This document shows, one piece after another, positions 1 to 7,327 of a stretch of DNA of 10,271 nt; positions within the stretch are counted from its first letter, which is position 1, and every line of letters begins with the position of its first letter. Position numbers and translations under genes: made by a program. Below the pieces are notes generated by a model, which saw only the letters and a list, made by a program, of their open reading frames with translations, had not been told where the DNA came from and did not search any database. Origin of the DNA: Atopobiaceae bacterium UBA7016 (GTDB taxonomy: Bacteria; Actinomycetota; Coriobacteriia; Coriobacteriales; Atopobiaceae); NCBI GenBank assembly GCA_002449555.1, contig DJXA01000164.1, positions 1-10,271 on the forward strand, read 5' to 3'.

Positions 1-2272
1 GCGTGACCTTCGCGCCGGAGAGGTCAACCACGTCGGGAACCACCGTCACCACGGCGCCGTACATTCTCCCGCTCGACTGGTTTTTGACGACATACGTTCC
101 CGTCCCCGCCTTGGAAGCCGTGTAGGTGTCGCTGGCCGGCTCATAAGTATGGCCGGATATCGTCCCGTCAAAGGAAAGCACCCGATCGCCTTCATTGGTC
201 GGGAGGTAGTACACACAGGCGTTTCCGCAGTTGCCGAAGAGCTCGCTCTTTGTTATGGTCTCCCCCACTTTGAGGGTGAAGTGCGGTGATGCCTCATACT
301 CATAGAAAATGATGGGGTTGGGATTATCATACTCAAGGTCATTGATGGGGAGCACGAGAGTCGAATTGCCGTAAGCGTCCAGCGCAAACACCATGGCGGC
401 GTGTCGATCGCCAACCATCAACCCCGTCGAAGACATTCTGATGGTAACGGTCCAATGACCCTCTTCTACCTCATTACACACGCTGGCCGGGCCTGAAAAG
501 CTTCCGGGACCAGCCCCGATGCCGGTGTACGATCCGCAGGCCACGTCGGTGACGCCCACGTTGTCCGTGGCCCACACGTCGAAGACGATCTCATCGTCCG
601 TCTGGCTGGCGATGGAGAAGTCCGTGATTACGGGCGGCTCGTCGTCGGCCTCGGCGTACACGGTGACCGTGGAGGCGGACCCGTCGGTGTACCAGTCGCG
701 GTAGTAGCTGTTGACGGCACGTACCTGCACGGTGTAGGTGCCGGCCGAGGCAAAGGTGTGGTCAAGGCTCGTGCCCGTGAGGCCCGTGCGGCTGAGCACG
801 GTCTTGCCGGAGGAGTCCTTCACCGTGACGTCGTAGGTGCGTTTGTCGAAGCTGTTCACCTTCTTCGACTCAGACCACGTAAGCGCGGTGGGCTCGCCCA
901 CCGCGGTGACCGTATCCCCCGTGTAGTAGCTCGCGCCAGGCTTGGCGGGCTTGACGTAGGTGCGCGAGTCCTGCGAGAGGTAGTAAACGCTGAAGCTCTG
1001 GGCGGACGACCCGTTCGCCGCGTAGAGCTGGAAGGGGGTGCCCCCAGCGTTCGACCCACCCGTCGCGTCCATTACCAGCGAGCAGTTCGCGTTGCGGAGT
1101 ACGCAATCGCCCTGGCTCCCCGTGAGGTACCAGTTCTGGGCCGCGCTGCCCGAGTTCTTCCACATGTTCACCGCGGTGCCCGACGTGGTGCCTGCGTTGT
1201 CGGCCTGCAAGTACCATGCCTCGCCCTCGAAGTCAGCCCAATAGGCGCTCTTGATCTTGTAGGAGCCGTCACTCTGCCTGATGAACCGCCAAATCTGGCG
1301 GGGGTCGAAGGAGTCGTTCGCGTTTGCAACCGTGAGCTGGCCGTAGGCCGCGTCGGCGCTCGCAGTGGTGTGCCTCCAGCCGTTGTTCAGGATGAGGTAC
1401 GCATGGAAGTCGTCGCCGAGGTTGAGGATGTTGCCCCCGCCCGTGATGTCGAAGTGATAGCCCGTCTCGAAGGTCTTGGCGTTGCCCCAGGTGTCGGTGA
1501 GGCCGCCGGAGGCGGTGACTTTGTAGCCCGGGTTGGCGATGCGCACCGCGTCGGAGAAGGCGCCCTCGGCGGTGTAGAGGTCGTTGCCGTTGCGCTCCAG
1601 CACGACGAAGGTGTGGCCGCTGATGCGGATGACGTCGCCCGTGCGGATCTCGGAGGGCGAATAGAAGGCCTGGCCCTCCTGGTAGTTGTTGACGCCGTAG
1701 ACGTAAGTGGTGAAGTCACAGCCGTAGGCGAAGCATCCCCAACAGCTGTACGTGGAGAGCTTCGGCGGGATCTGCGGCCAGTAGGTGCCGTGAGCCCAGC
1801 GCGCGTCGTTGATGAAGGCGTCCCTCTTCGCCCTATACGTTGCCATGTCGATGGCCTGCGCATCGAGGACGGGCTCCTCTTCCTCCTGGACCAAGGGCAT
1901 CGAGCCCTCTGAGTCAGTCTGGACCTCTAGACCATCCCCACCGTCATCTTCGGACACCGCTTCCTGACCGGCATCGTCACCCACAGGCTCGATCGTCTCG
2001 GTCTCCACCACGGCATCTGAAACATCGGCCGGCTCTGCCTCCTGCTCCTCCTCGACGACAATCTCCTCCTCGTCTACGGGGGCGGCGTTCTCGTCAGTCG
2101 GAGCCGTCTCGTCATCTCCCACCTCAGCTATGGCGGACACATCGACGTCCGCAAGTCCCTCAGCCAATGCGGTGGCAGGAAACCCCTGCAGGACGAGGGC
2201 GACAGCGAGAAGTACCGCCATCACCATCCTCAACGCACTGCGGCGCCCCGTGCGATAACTTGTACCCTTCAT
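1..2272 (-). CDS. Secreted multidomain protein: papain/NlpC-P60-like Cys-His domain, ricin-type lectin, PKD/Ig-like modules (3' end outside window)
   Basis: 757 codons read without a stop from ATG 2272-2270 to the left edge, so the C-terminus is missing. The start follows AGGAGG with an 8-nt spacer. Residues 1-37 are a Sec signal peptide (basic start, hydrophobic 16-31, likely cut after Ala-Leu-Ala37). Residues 38-140 are a low-complexity Glu/Asp/Ala linker. Residues 143-265 form a Cys-His domain: a CFAYGCDFTTYVYG stretch with candidate nucleophile Cys180, GDVIRI then His220 at the start of a hydrophobic strand, and TAEG with Glu236 as possible third residue; this order fits papain-like/NlpC-P60-fold peptidases or amidases, but the exact family is not recognised. 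Residues 278-432 are a ricin-type beta-trefoil with QxW-like motifs (Q326/W328, Q379/W381, Q425/F427). Residues 443-540 are PKD-like, 546-642 an Ig-like or Bsp-like repeat, and 643-757 another beta-rich stretch. Inferred role: exported hydrolase acting on peptidoglycan or peptide, targeted by glycan binding. Codon use becomes less GC-rich beyond about residue 597. Confidence 0.88.
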   Translation of the reverse strand, partial: MKGTSYRTGRRSALRMVMAVLLAVALVLQGFPATALAEGLADVDVSAIAEVGDDETAPTDENAAPVDEEEIVVEEEQEAEPADVSDAVVETETIEPVGDDAGQEAVSEDDGGDGLEVQTDSEGSMPLVQEEEEPVLDAQAIDMATYRAKRDAFINDARWAHGTYWPQIPPKLSTYSCWGCFAYGCDFTTYVYGVNNYQEGQAFYSPSEIRTGDVIRISGHTFVVLERNGNDLYTAEGAFSDAVRIANPGYKVTASGGLTDTWGNAKTFETGYHFDITGGGNILNLGDDFHAYLILNNGWRHTTASADAAYGQLTVANANDSFDPRQIWRFIRQSDGSYKIKSAYWADFEGEAWYLQADNAGTTSGTAVNMWKNSGSAAQNWYLTGSQGDCVLRNANCSLVMDATGGSNAGGTPFQLYAANGSSAQSFSVYYLSQDSRTYVKPAKPGASYYTGDTVTAVGEPTALTWSESKKVNSFDKRTYDVTVKDSSGKTVLSRTGLTGTSLDHTFASAGTYTVQVRAVNSYYRDWYTDGSASTVTVYAEADDEPPVITDFSIASQTDDEIVFDVWATDNVGVTDVACGSYTGIGAGPGSFSGPASVCNEVEEGHWTVTIRMSSTGLMVGDRHAAMVFALDAYGNSTLVLPINDLEYDNPNPIIFYEYEASPHFTLKVGETITKSELFGNCGNACVYYLPTNEGDRVLSFDGTISGHTYEPASDTYTASKAGTGTYVVKNQSSGRMYGAVVTVVPDVVDLSGAKVT

Positions 2273-2280
2273 GCCAGCCC

Positions 2281-2286
2281 CCTCCT
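2281..2286 (-). promoter_or_regulatory. Ribosome binding site for the Cys-His lectin gene
   Basis: The minus strand reads AGGAGG followed by GGGCTGGC and then ATG at 2272, a full Shine-Dalgarno core with an 8-nt spacer. It fixes the start, which is also where the signal peptide begins. Confidence 0.85.
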
Positions 2287-2293
2287 GTATAGA

Positions 2294-2331
2294 GACAAGT
2301 TGTCAATAGCCTTAGCATACGACGAGTTGTC
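2294..2331 (-). promoter_or_regulatory. Pair of near-identical 11-bp palindromes, candidate operator
   Basis: On the minus strand GACAACTTGTC (2304-2294) is a perfect palindrome with 5-nt arms around one base, and GACAACTCGTC (2331-2321) is the same sequence with one mismatch. They are 27 bp apart start to start and lie 22 and 49 bp upstream of the start codon, where a regulator could act on transcription or initiation. A weak -10-like TATGCT (2320-2315) sits between them, but I find no convincing -35 for it. The TTGACA at 2307-2302 overlaps the inner palindrome and has no -10 at a usable distance. The regulator is unknown. Confidence 0.4.
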
Positions 2332-2454
2332 CTGCGTTGACGCCTCGACAGCTGAAAAGATGCTGCAAATCGAGGCTGGCGCGTCTCCACGACCCTTGCC
2401 CATCGCGATAGGGCTCTGCACGTGGCGTTGGGGTGGCCGAGGCGTACGGCTCGC

Positions 2455-2495
2455 CAACGAAACGGGGCCGGCCCTCACCAGAGGGTCCGGCCCCG
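2455..2495 (-). terminator. Rho-independent terminator of the adhesin gene
   Basis: About 84 bp past the TAG at 2579 the minus strand folds into a 14-bp GC-rich stem: CGGGGCCGGACCCTC (2495-2481), loop TGGT, then GAGGGCCGGCCCCG (2476-2463), with one bulged A. It is followed by TTTCGTT. The stem is very stable while the U-run is short and interrupted. The position and orientation fit the end of the gene at 2579-7090. Confidence 0.8.
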
Positions 2496-2578
2496 CAAGA
2501 GGCTATGAAGCGGTCCCATCACGCGGAGCGCACCACTAAAGAGGGGCGACGCTCGGCACGCGGGCCACAAGAGCGCCA

Positions 2579-5500
2579 CTACCCTATCAGCACGCCCTTG
2601 TCGCTGAAGGTGTAGGACTTCCCGTCGATGGTTGCCGCCCCCGTCTGCATGGCGCCGCTCGCGCGGAAGTAGTACTTCCGCCCGTTGATGGTCTGCCAGC
2701 CAGTGAGCATGCGACCCTGCTCGTCGAAGTAGCGCTTGTAGGCGTCGTCGGTGACGTCAGTGAATCCCGTCGCCATGTTGCCGGACGGGCGGAAGTAGTA
2801 GCTCGCACCGTCCACCTGGGCCCAGCCGGTAGCCATGGATCCGCTCGGGCGGAAGTAGTAGTGGTTCGTGACGCCGTTGTCGTTAACGATGTCCTGCCAG
2901 CCAGTCACCATCTGACCGCCCTCGTCGAAGTAGTACTTCTTGCCGTCGATGGTCGCCCAGCCCGTGGCCATGTTGCCGCTCTCGCGGAAGTAGTACTTCT
3001 TGCCGTCGATGTCGGCCCACGCCGCATAGGCGAGGTTGCCTGACGGGCGGAAGTAGTAGTGCATGGTCTTGCCGTCGATGACAAGGTCGGTCCAGCCGAT
3101 AGCCATGCGACCGGTGTCGGGGTCGAACCAGTGCTTCGCGCTGCCAATGGTCTGCCAGCCTGTCAGCATCTTGCCGTTGTCGTCGAAGCGGTACTTGTAG
3201 CCGCCGAGGTCGAACCAGCCCTTGACCAGAGCGCCGTTCTTCTGGTATCCCCTCGCTCCGTTACCAAGATCAACCCAACCGTCTGACGTCGCGCCACTAG
3301 ACGTAGCCACAATGAGGTACCTGCCGGTAATAGTACCGGTGTAGTCGCCCTTACCCGTCACCTGGACAACCGCGATGCCACTGGTCCCGCTGTTGGGATA
3401 CGAGACGTCATAATGGGAAGCATTCAAAACGTTGCCGGACGCATCACGCACCTGCACTTCAGGCTTCACAGCTGCCTGATTGCTGGTTAGATAGGCTCTG
3501 GGCGTTGCCTTGCCGTCGTAGTACTCACCGGACTGGCTCTTCAGCCACACCGAATAGCCGTACTTGGCAAGGTCGTTGCTCGGAGCGGACGTGTACACAA
3601 CGAAAGAATCTGCGCGCGAGCCGTAGAGAGCGCCATTGCCAGTGGCGGTCACGCGAACCCACGCATGGCTGCCCTCAGCACTGTTGTTGCCGTACTCAAC
3701 GGTGTAGTCGGTGCCTTGCTTGAATACGTGGCCGCCGTAACTCAGCGTCACCGTTGGCTTTGTGCCACTGCCCAGCTCAAGATCGCAATCGAAGACGTTG
3801 AGCCCGTTCTCCTGCAGAGCGGTCACGGGTACCACTACTTCACCAGACCAGTCGCCGGTTCCGGAAAGAACAAGCTCGTAGGAGCCCGGCCCTTCGATGC
3901 CCGGGACAACCGCACCAGAGGCGTCTCGCACGGAGACCTCATACTGCGGCTGAACGAAGCCACCGCCTACGTTGGCGACCAGCTTCACCTTAGGCACGTA
4001 CGAGAAACCCCAGCAAGGTACGGTGGCGCGAGTGGAGCGGCCAACGATGTAGGTTCCGCCGCCCTCCATAGAGCCGCGACCGGCCAGTTCGACGCGCTGG
4101 GCCACGCTGGCGAGGTCATACGAGTCGTCGAGCTTGACGTTGATGGAGGTGCTGCCCGTGATGAGCTGGTCACCATCGGCCACGGCCGTAATCTCCACGG
4201 ACTTGCCGTCGGCAGCGTAGCGCTTGAATGCGGAGAAGCCCGACCCTTCTTCTACGAGCACACCCTGTTCGTAGACAGTAAGCGACACGGAGTCCAGGCC
4301 TTGGAAGAGGAAGGCCACGCTGGGTGCCAGAGACTTAAGCAGGTGGTACACGAAGCCGCCCCTGGTGCTCTCGTACCAGCCGTTGGTTAGCGTGAGCTGC
4401 CCGTTTTGCGTGGAAAGATCGACGGCGCCCGTGTCGACCTGAATGATGGCATAGCGGGTGCTTTCGCAGCCATCGTAGTCGCCCACTCCCGCAACCTTAA
4501 CGTACGCTGACATTCCTTCGGGAACCGATGTAAGGGCATTGCCGTTCTCGTCAACCACGCCTTCGACCACAAAGTCGCGACCTCTCACCATCGTGTCGCT
4601 CTGCATCACAGTCTCAAGAACGTTACGGTTCTCGTCCAGGTAGACGTAAGCCCTGGATCCGTACAGAAGGTGTCTTTGGAACGCATCGTCCGCGGTCGCC
4701 ACATACACCTTCGAGGTGGCGCTACCCGTGTATGAGCCGATGCCCGTAAAGGTGAATCCGAAGCCGCCATCGTCGGTCGGCCCGTCATAGCTTACGGTGA
4801 AGTCAACGTTCTCGACAAGCATGCCGTAAGGGAACGATATCGACCAGCGCAGACGAGAGATCTCTTCTTCGCTGAGGTGATCTTCGATAACGTGGCTACT
4901 TCTCCCGCCGGGCCCCGCCCAAGAAGTCCAGTGAGAGCCTTCGTATACAAGAACCGCATTACCACTGGAGATGCTTCCAGCTGCCACAAGGTTGACTGGC
5001 ATGTTACATGTGCCCGTGAATACGCCGCCCTCGACTGCCGAAAGCACGATCGTGTAGCTACCTGCCTCGAGGAAACCGTCCACTTGCGCGCCCGAAGCAT
5101 CAAGGTAAGAGATCGTGTAGTCGATGCCCAGCTGCGGCTTGTAGCCATTGGTCTCGAAATAAGCGTACGGCCTCACGACGTGGCCACTGCTCACGAACTC
5201 GAGATTGCTCCACTCGTCGTACCACTGCGTCGTGTTGCCAACCTTAACCACCACCGACCTGGCCTTGGCGTATTCGGCAAGATCACAGCTCTCGATGATG
5301 CTAAAGGACCTCGTGAGGGCCCCATGGTACCTACCGCAACCAGTTAACGTAATGGTCGCAGTCCCTACCCCATCATTTCCCTCGTAGGTGACGGTGTAGT
5401 CCGTACCCTCCACAAGACGCGTATACGTGGGCAGCGTTGTATACACGATAAAGTCGGGCTCGATGGGCTTTCCATGGTAAAGGTAGGCTTCAGAGATGCT

Positions 5501-7090
5501 TGACTGGGTTGGGGAGCTATAGCCCTGACGAAGGTCGTAGTCACTAAATGTCATGTACGCAGAGGACTCGAGGTCATACTGGTCGTACACCCTCAGCGTA
5601 AGCGTCCGCGAACCGTGATAGGTGCCAATACCGCCAACCGTGACGCTGTACTCACCAGGGTTTACCATGCTCTCATACGACTGGCCAGAAGCATCCGTAA
5701 TGCCCGTAACCTCGAAGTCTGTCCCCTCCACAAGGTCCAGCGTAGTGACGAAATCGTTGTAATAGGAAGAAAGGTGGATCTCGTTAATGCTCACCGCAGA
5801 CCCAGTCCAGGGTATGGACCTGTTGTACGAAACGTTAGTCCACAGCTCAGAACCAATGTCTTTCAGATCGGCGATGTAGAAGCTTTCCGAGTAAGAAGGG
5901 TCTCCAGCTTCGGAGGTGATGTAACCGCTCCCCTCCACCGGCACGATGGTGGCTCGGTAGGTGCCAACGGCCGACGGGGCGCCATCAAGTTTGTTGTCCG
6001 ACTCGTCAGCGTATTCAACCACGTAATCTTTACCCTCAACGAGGACCTCGCCAGCGCCATTAGTCACCACGGCATCAAGCTGGACGGGATTGCCGGTCAA
6101 CTCGTAATACCTAGTATTCAGCTGAAGCGCCATGAACCGACCGATGACAATCATGCCGGTCCATCCCGCTTCTCCCGTATAGGAGCTTCCTTCGGCGGGA
6201 ACCGCGCGAACCCAATACTCACCGAAATCAGAGGGAGAGCCTTCCATGGGATCTGACTCGTCCTCCCTGCGGTACTCAAGGACATAGTCAACATCTTCTG
6301 TCAGCTGGTTTCCGTTGCCGTCATACACCCTCACGTCAGCGTGTATGGGGTTCCCTGTCCACTCATACGAGTACTGATACAGCCATATGTCCGAAATGGT
6401 GCTGCTCCCCTTCGACTCCCGCGTGTCGACAGACACATTGAAAGAAGCAGCTCCGTCACTGTAACCCTTCGCCTCAAGGTAGACGACCTGGCCCTCACCG
6501 AGGCTGTAATCGATGTTGAAGTTGCTGCCCTCTCCGCCGTCATCGTTGGAGTCCAGCATCTCGCTCAGCGCCTCGTCGGAGTACAGGGTGCCGTACGTAT
6601 CGTCCGACCCCTCGGTCCAGAAGGAATACGTGTCCTCCGCCGGAGCAACGAACTTGCCCACCCAATTCTCACCAGACTCGAGATCGACGTGCACCGATGT
6701 CCCGATCGTCATCTCGTTTACCGTCGCCGCGGCCTCAAGCTCGGGGGCAAGCGGATCCGTTGCGTCTGTCGCGGGCTCGGTTACGGCAGCCTCATCAAGC
6801 ACTGCGGCGTCCTCAGAAACGTCGGGAGACTCTTCGTCCACAGAATCGGCCTCAGCGGCTATCTCCGCCTCAGCAGCACTCTCCTCCGACGAGTCGTCGG
6901 CAAGAGCCTCTTCCTCCAGTGGAGCCTCCTCGGCAGCCACCTCATCACCGGGCGGCGCTTCGACGGCAACCTCGGCCTCTTGCGACGCTGCGCCATCGAG
7001 CGCCTCGGCAAGCGCATGCGAAGGCACAAGGCCCATCACAAGCGACGCAGAGACGAGCACTCTCAGGCCCCTCTCCCACCAGCGTGTCAT
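2579..7090 (-). CDS. Large adhesin-like surface protein with Ig-like modules and C-terminal cell-wall-binding repeats
   Basis: This is a 1503-residue exported protein with no recognisable catalytic domain. Residues 1-28 are a signal peptide (cut after Ala-Leu-Ala28). Residues 29-125 are a Glu/Ala/Asp-rich linker. Residues 126-221 resemble a bacterial pre-peptidase C-terminal (PPC) beta-sandwich (SFWTEGSDDTYGTLYSDE, then SNDDGG). Residues 230-1263 hold about eleven Ig-like modules, and 1272-1503 hold eleven GW...YYF repeats of the choline-binding/cell-wall-binding type, ending in FSDKGVLIG. There is no LPxTG motif, so attachment is probably non-covalent through the repeats. In streptococci such repeats bind choline; the ligand here is unknown. 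ATG 7090 is chosen because AGAGGAG lies 5 nt upstream and the signal peptide begins at once; the longer frame from TTG 7234 has no ribosome binding site and would bury the signal peptide. A hairpin terminator follows. Likely role: adhesion or surface-layer structure, inferred from architecture. Confidence 0.9.
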   Translation of the reverse strand: MTRWWERGLRVLVSASLVMGLVPSHALAEALDGAASQEAEVAVEAPPGDEVAAEEAPLEEEALADDSSEESAAEAEIAAEADSVDEESPDVSEDAAVLDEAAVTEPATDATDPLAPELEAAATVNEMTIGTSVHVDLESGENWVGKFVAPAEDTYSFWTEGSDDTYGTLYSDEALSEMLDSNDDGGEGSNFNIDYSLGEGQVVYLEAKGYSDGAASFNVSVDTRESKGSSTISDIWLYQYSYEWTGNPIHADVRVYDGNGNQLTEDVDYVLEYRREDESDPMEGSPSDFGEYWVRAVPAEGSSYTGEAGWTGMIVIGRFMALQLNTRYYELTGNPVQLDAVVTNGAGEVLVEGKDYVVEYADESDNKLDGAPSAVGTYRATIVPVEGSGYITSEAGDPSYSESFYIADLKDIGSELWTNVSYNRSIPWTGSAVSINEIHLSSYYNDFVTTLDLVEGTDFEVTGITDASGQSYESMVNPGEYSVTVGGIGTYHGSRTLTLRVYDQYDLESSAYMTFSDYDLRQGYSSPTQSSISEAYLYHGKPIEPDFIVYTTLPTYTRLVEGTDYTVTYEGNDGVGTATITLTGCGRYHGALTRSFSIIESCDLAEYAKARSVVVKVGNTTQWYDEWSNLEFVSSGHVVRPYAYFETNGYKPQLGIDYTISYLDASGAQVDGFLEAGSYTIVLSAVEGGVFTGTCNMPVNLVAAGSISSGNAVLVYEGSHWTSWAGPGGRSSHVIEDHLSEEEISRLRWSISFPYGMLVENVDFTVSYDGPTDDGGFGFTFTGIGSYTGSATSKVYVATADDAFQRHLLYGSRAYVYLDENRNVLETVMQSDTMVRGRDFVVEGVVDENGNALTSVPEGMSAYVKVAGVGDYDGCESTRYAIIQVDTGAVDLSTQNGQLTLTNGWYESTRGGFVYHLLKSLAPSVAFLFQGLDSVSLTVYEQGVLVEEGSGFSAFKRYAADGKSVEITAVADGDQLITGSTSINVKLDDSYDLASVAQRVELAGRGSMEGGGTYIVGRSTRATVPCWGFSYVPKVKLVANVGGGFVQPQYEVSVRDASGAVVPGIEGPGSYELVLSGTGDWSGEVVVPVTALQENGLNVFDCDLELGSGTKPTVTLSYGGHVFKQGTDYTVEYGNNSAEGSHAWVRVTATGNGALYGSRADSFVVYTSAPSNDLAKYGYSVWLKSQSGEYYDGKATPRAYLTSNQAAVKPEVQVRDASGNVLNASHYDVSYPNSGTSGIAVVQVTGKGDYTGTITGRYLIVATSSGATSDGWVDLGNGARGYQKNGALVKGWFDLGGYKYRFDDNGKMLTGWQTIGSAKHWFDPDTGRMAIGWTDLVIDGKTMHYYFRPSGNLAYAAWADIDGKKYYFRESGNMATGWATIDGKKYYFDEGGQMVTGWQDIVNDNGVTNHYYFRPSGSMATGWAQVDGASYYFRPSGNMATGFTDVTDDAYKRYFDEQGRMLTGWQTINGRKYYFRASGAMQTGAATIDGKSYTFSDKGVLIG
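2582..3277 (-). repeat. Eleven tandem cell-wall-binding repeats (coding)
   Basis: The last 232 residues of the adhesin split into units of mostly 19-22 residues with the pattern GWxxIxGKxYYFxxxGxMxTG. Two units carry 4-5 extra residues before HYYF (around WTDLVIDGKTMHYYF and WQDIVNDNGVTNHYYF). The final unit is shortened to end at GVLIG. DNA copies are close: 25 bases at 2927-2951 recur exactly at 2987-3011, a 60-bp period equal to one 20-residue unit. This is a good substrate for slippage or recombination with the related repeats at 10141-10271. The DNA periodicity is explained by coding and is not a CRISPR array. Confidence 0.9.
3302..6403 (-). repeat. Array of about eleven divergent Ig-like modules (coding)
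   Basis: Adhesin residues 230-1263 fall into units of about 75-105 residues, with boundaries near 230, 319, 409, 505, 602, 705, 801, 887, 990, 1096 and 1171. Many carry a central GxDYxVxY strand (for example at 267, 355, 457, 563, 656, 762, 838 and 1127) and several a GxGxYxG turn near the end (GIGTYHG 487, GCGRYHG 584, GIGSYTG 783, GVGDYDG 868, GKGDYTG 1246). Copies are strongly diverged in protein and DNA, so the array is old rather than a recent amplification. The eighth and ninth modules match the pattern least. Confidence 0.75.
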
Positions 7091-7095
7091 ACGAG

Positions 7096-7102
7096 CTCCT
7101 CT
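7096..7102 (-). promoter_or_regulatory. Ribosome binding site that sets the adhesin start
   Basis: The minus strand reads AGAGGAG, then CTCGT, then ATG at 7090. This strong site, 5 nt from the ATG, decides against the TTG at 7234, which follows CTCCGTCGGCGA with no purine-rich core. Confidence 0.8.
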
Positions 7103-7295
7103 CTCTAAAGCAGTCACTAATGCTCCTGAAAACATAACACTGCGGGGTCGGATTCTGCTTCTTCGCAGGAGCAATGTATGGGTTTTTGCCATTACTGGTC
7201 GAGAAATCAGCAGGTTTGGGCGGGCGGTATCCAATCGCCGACGGAGTTCTGAGAGGGAAATGCAAGCGACACGATTAGCTTGGGAAACGAATCAT

Positions 7296-7310
7296 CGACT
7301 TCTCAAGTCG
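7296..7310 (-). terminator. Weak hairpin after the ligase gene, possible terminator
   Basis: CGACTT and AAGTCG form perfect 6-bp arms around a 3-nt loop, 18 bp beyond the TGA at 7328. The stem is short and no U-run follows (GATGATTCGTTT), so the call is doubtful. The rest of the 237-bp gap to 7090 shows no gene and no clear promoter. A TATGTT about 40 bp upstream of the adhesin ATG could be a -10 box but has no -35 partner. Confidence 0.22.
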
Positions 7311-7327
7311 GCCGATAGCGAGCCACC

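Larger units (their letters stand above)
2273..2578. other. Intergenic region, 306 bp
   Basis: This gap separates the end of the adhesin gene from the start of the Cys-His lectin gene. It holds the terminator at 2455-2495, the palindrome pair at 2294-2331 and the ribosome binding site at 2281-2286. Between about 2332 and 2454 I see no reading frame with a ribosome binding site, no RNA gene and no clear promoter, although the terminator implies that the downstream gene needs its own promoter here. Confidence 0.7.

Noticed and set aside
758..1912. Long open frame of 384 codons on the plus strand
   Set aside because: It is antisense to the Cys-His lectin gene, Arg/Val/Gly/Ala-rich as expected from the mirror of GC-rich codons, and has no domain or ribosome binding site.
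2302..2307. TTGACA on the minus strand as a -35 box
   Set aside because: No -10 box lies 16-18 bp downstream; that distance already falls in the ribosome binding site. It is better explained as part of the palindrome.
2620..3280. Regular roughly 60-bp DNA periodicity resembling a repeat array
   Set aside because: It matches 20-residue cell-wall-binding units in a long reading frame, with no unique spacers and no cas genes nearby.
7091..7234. Upstream start for the adhesin at TTG 7234
   Set aside because: It has no ribosome binding site and would put 48 residues before a complete signal peptide; ATG 7090 has AGAGGAG.
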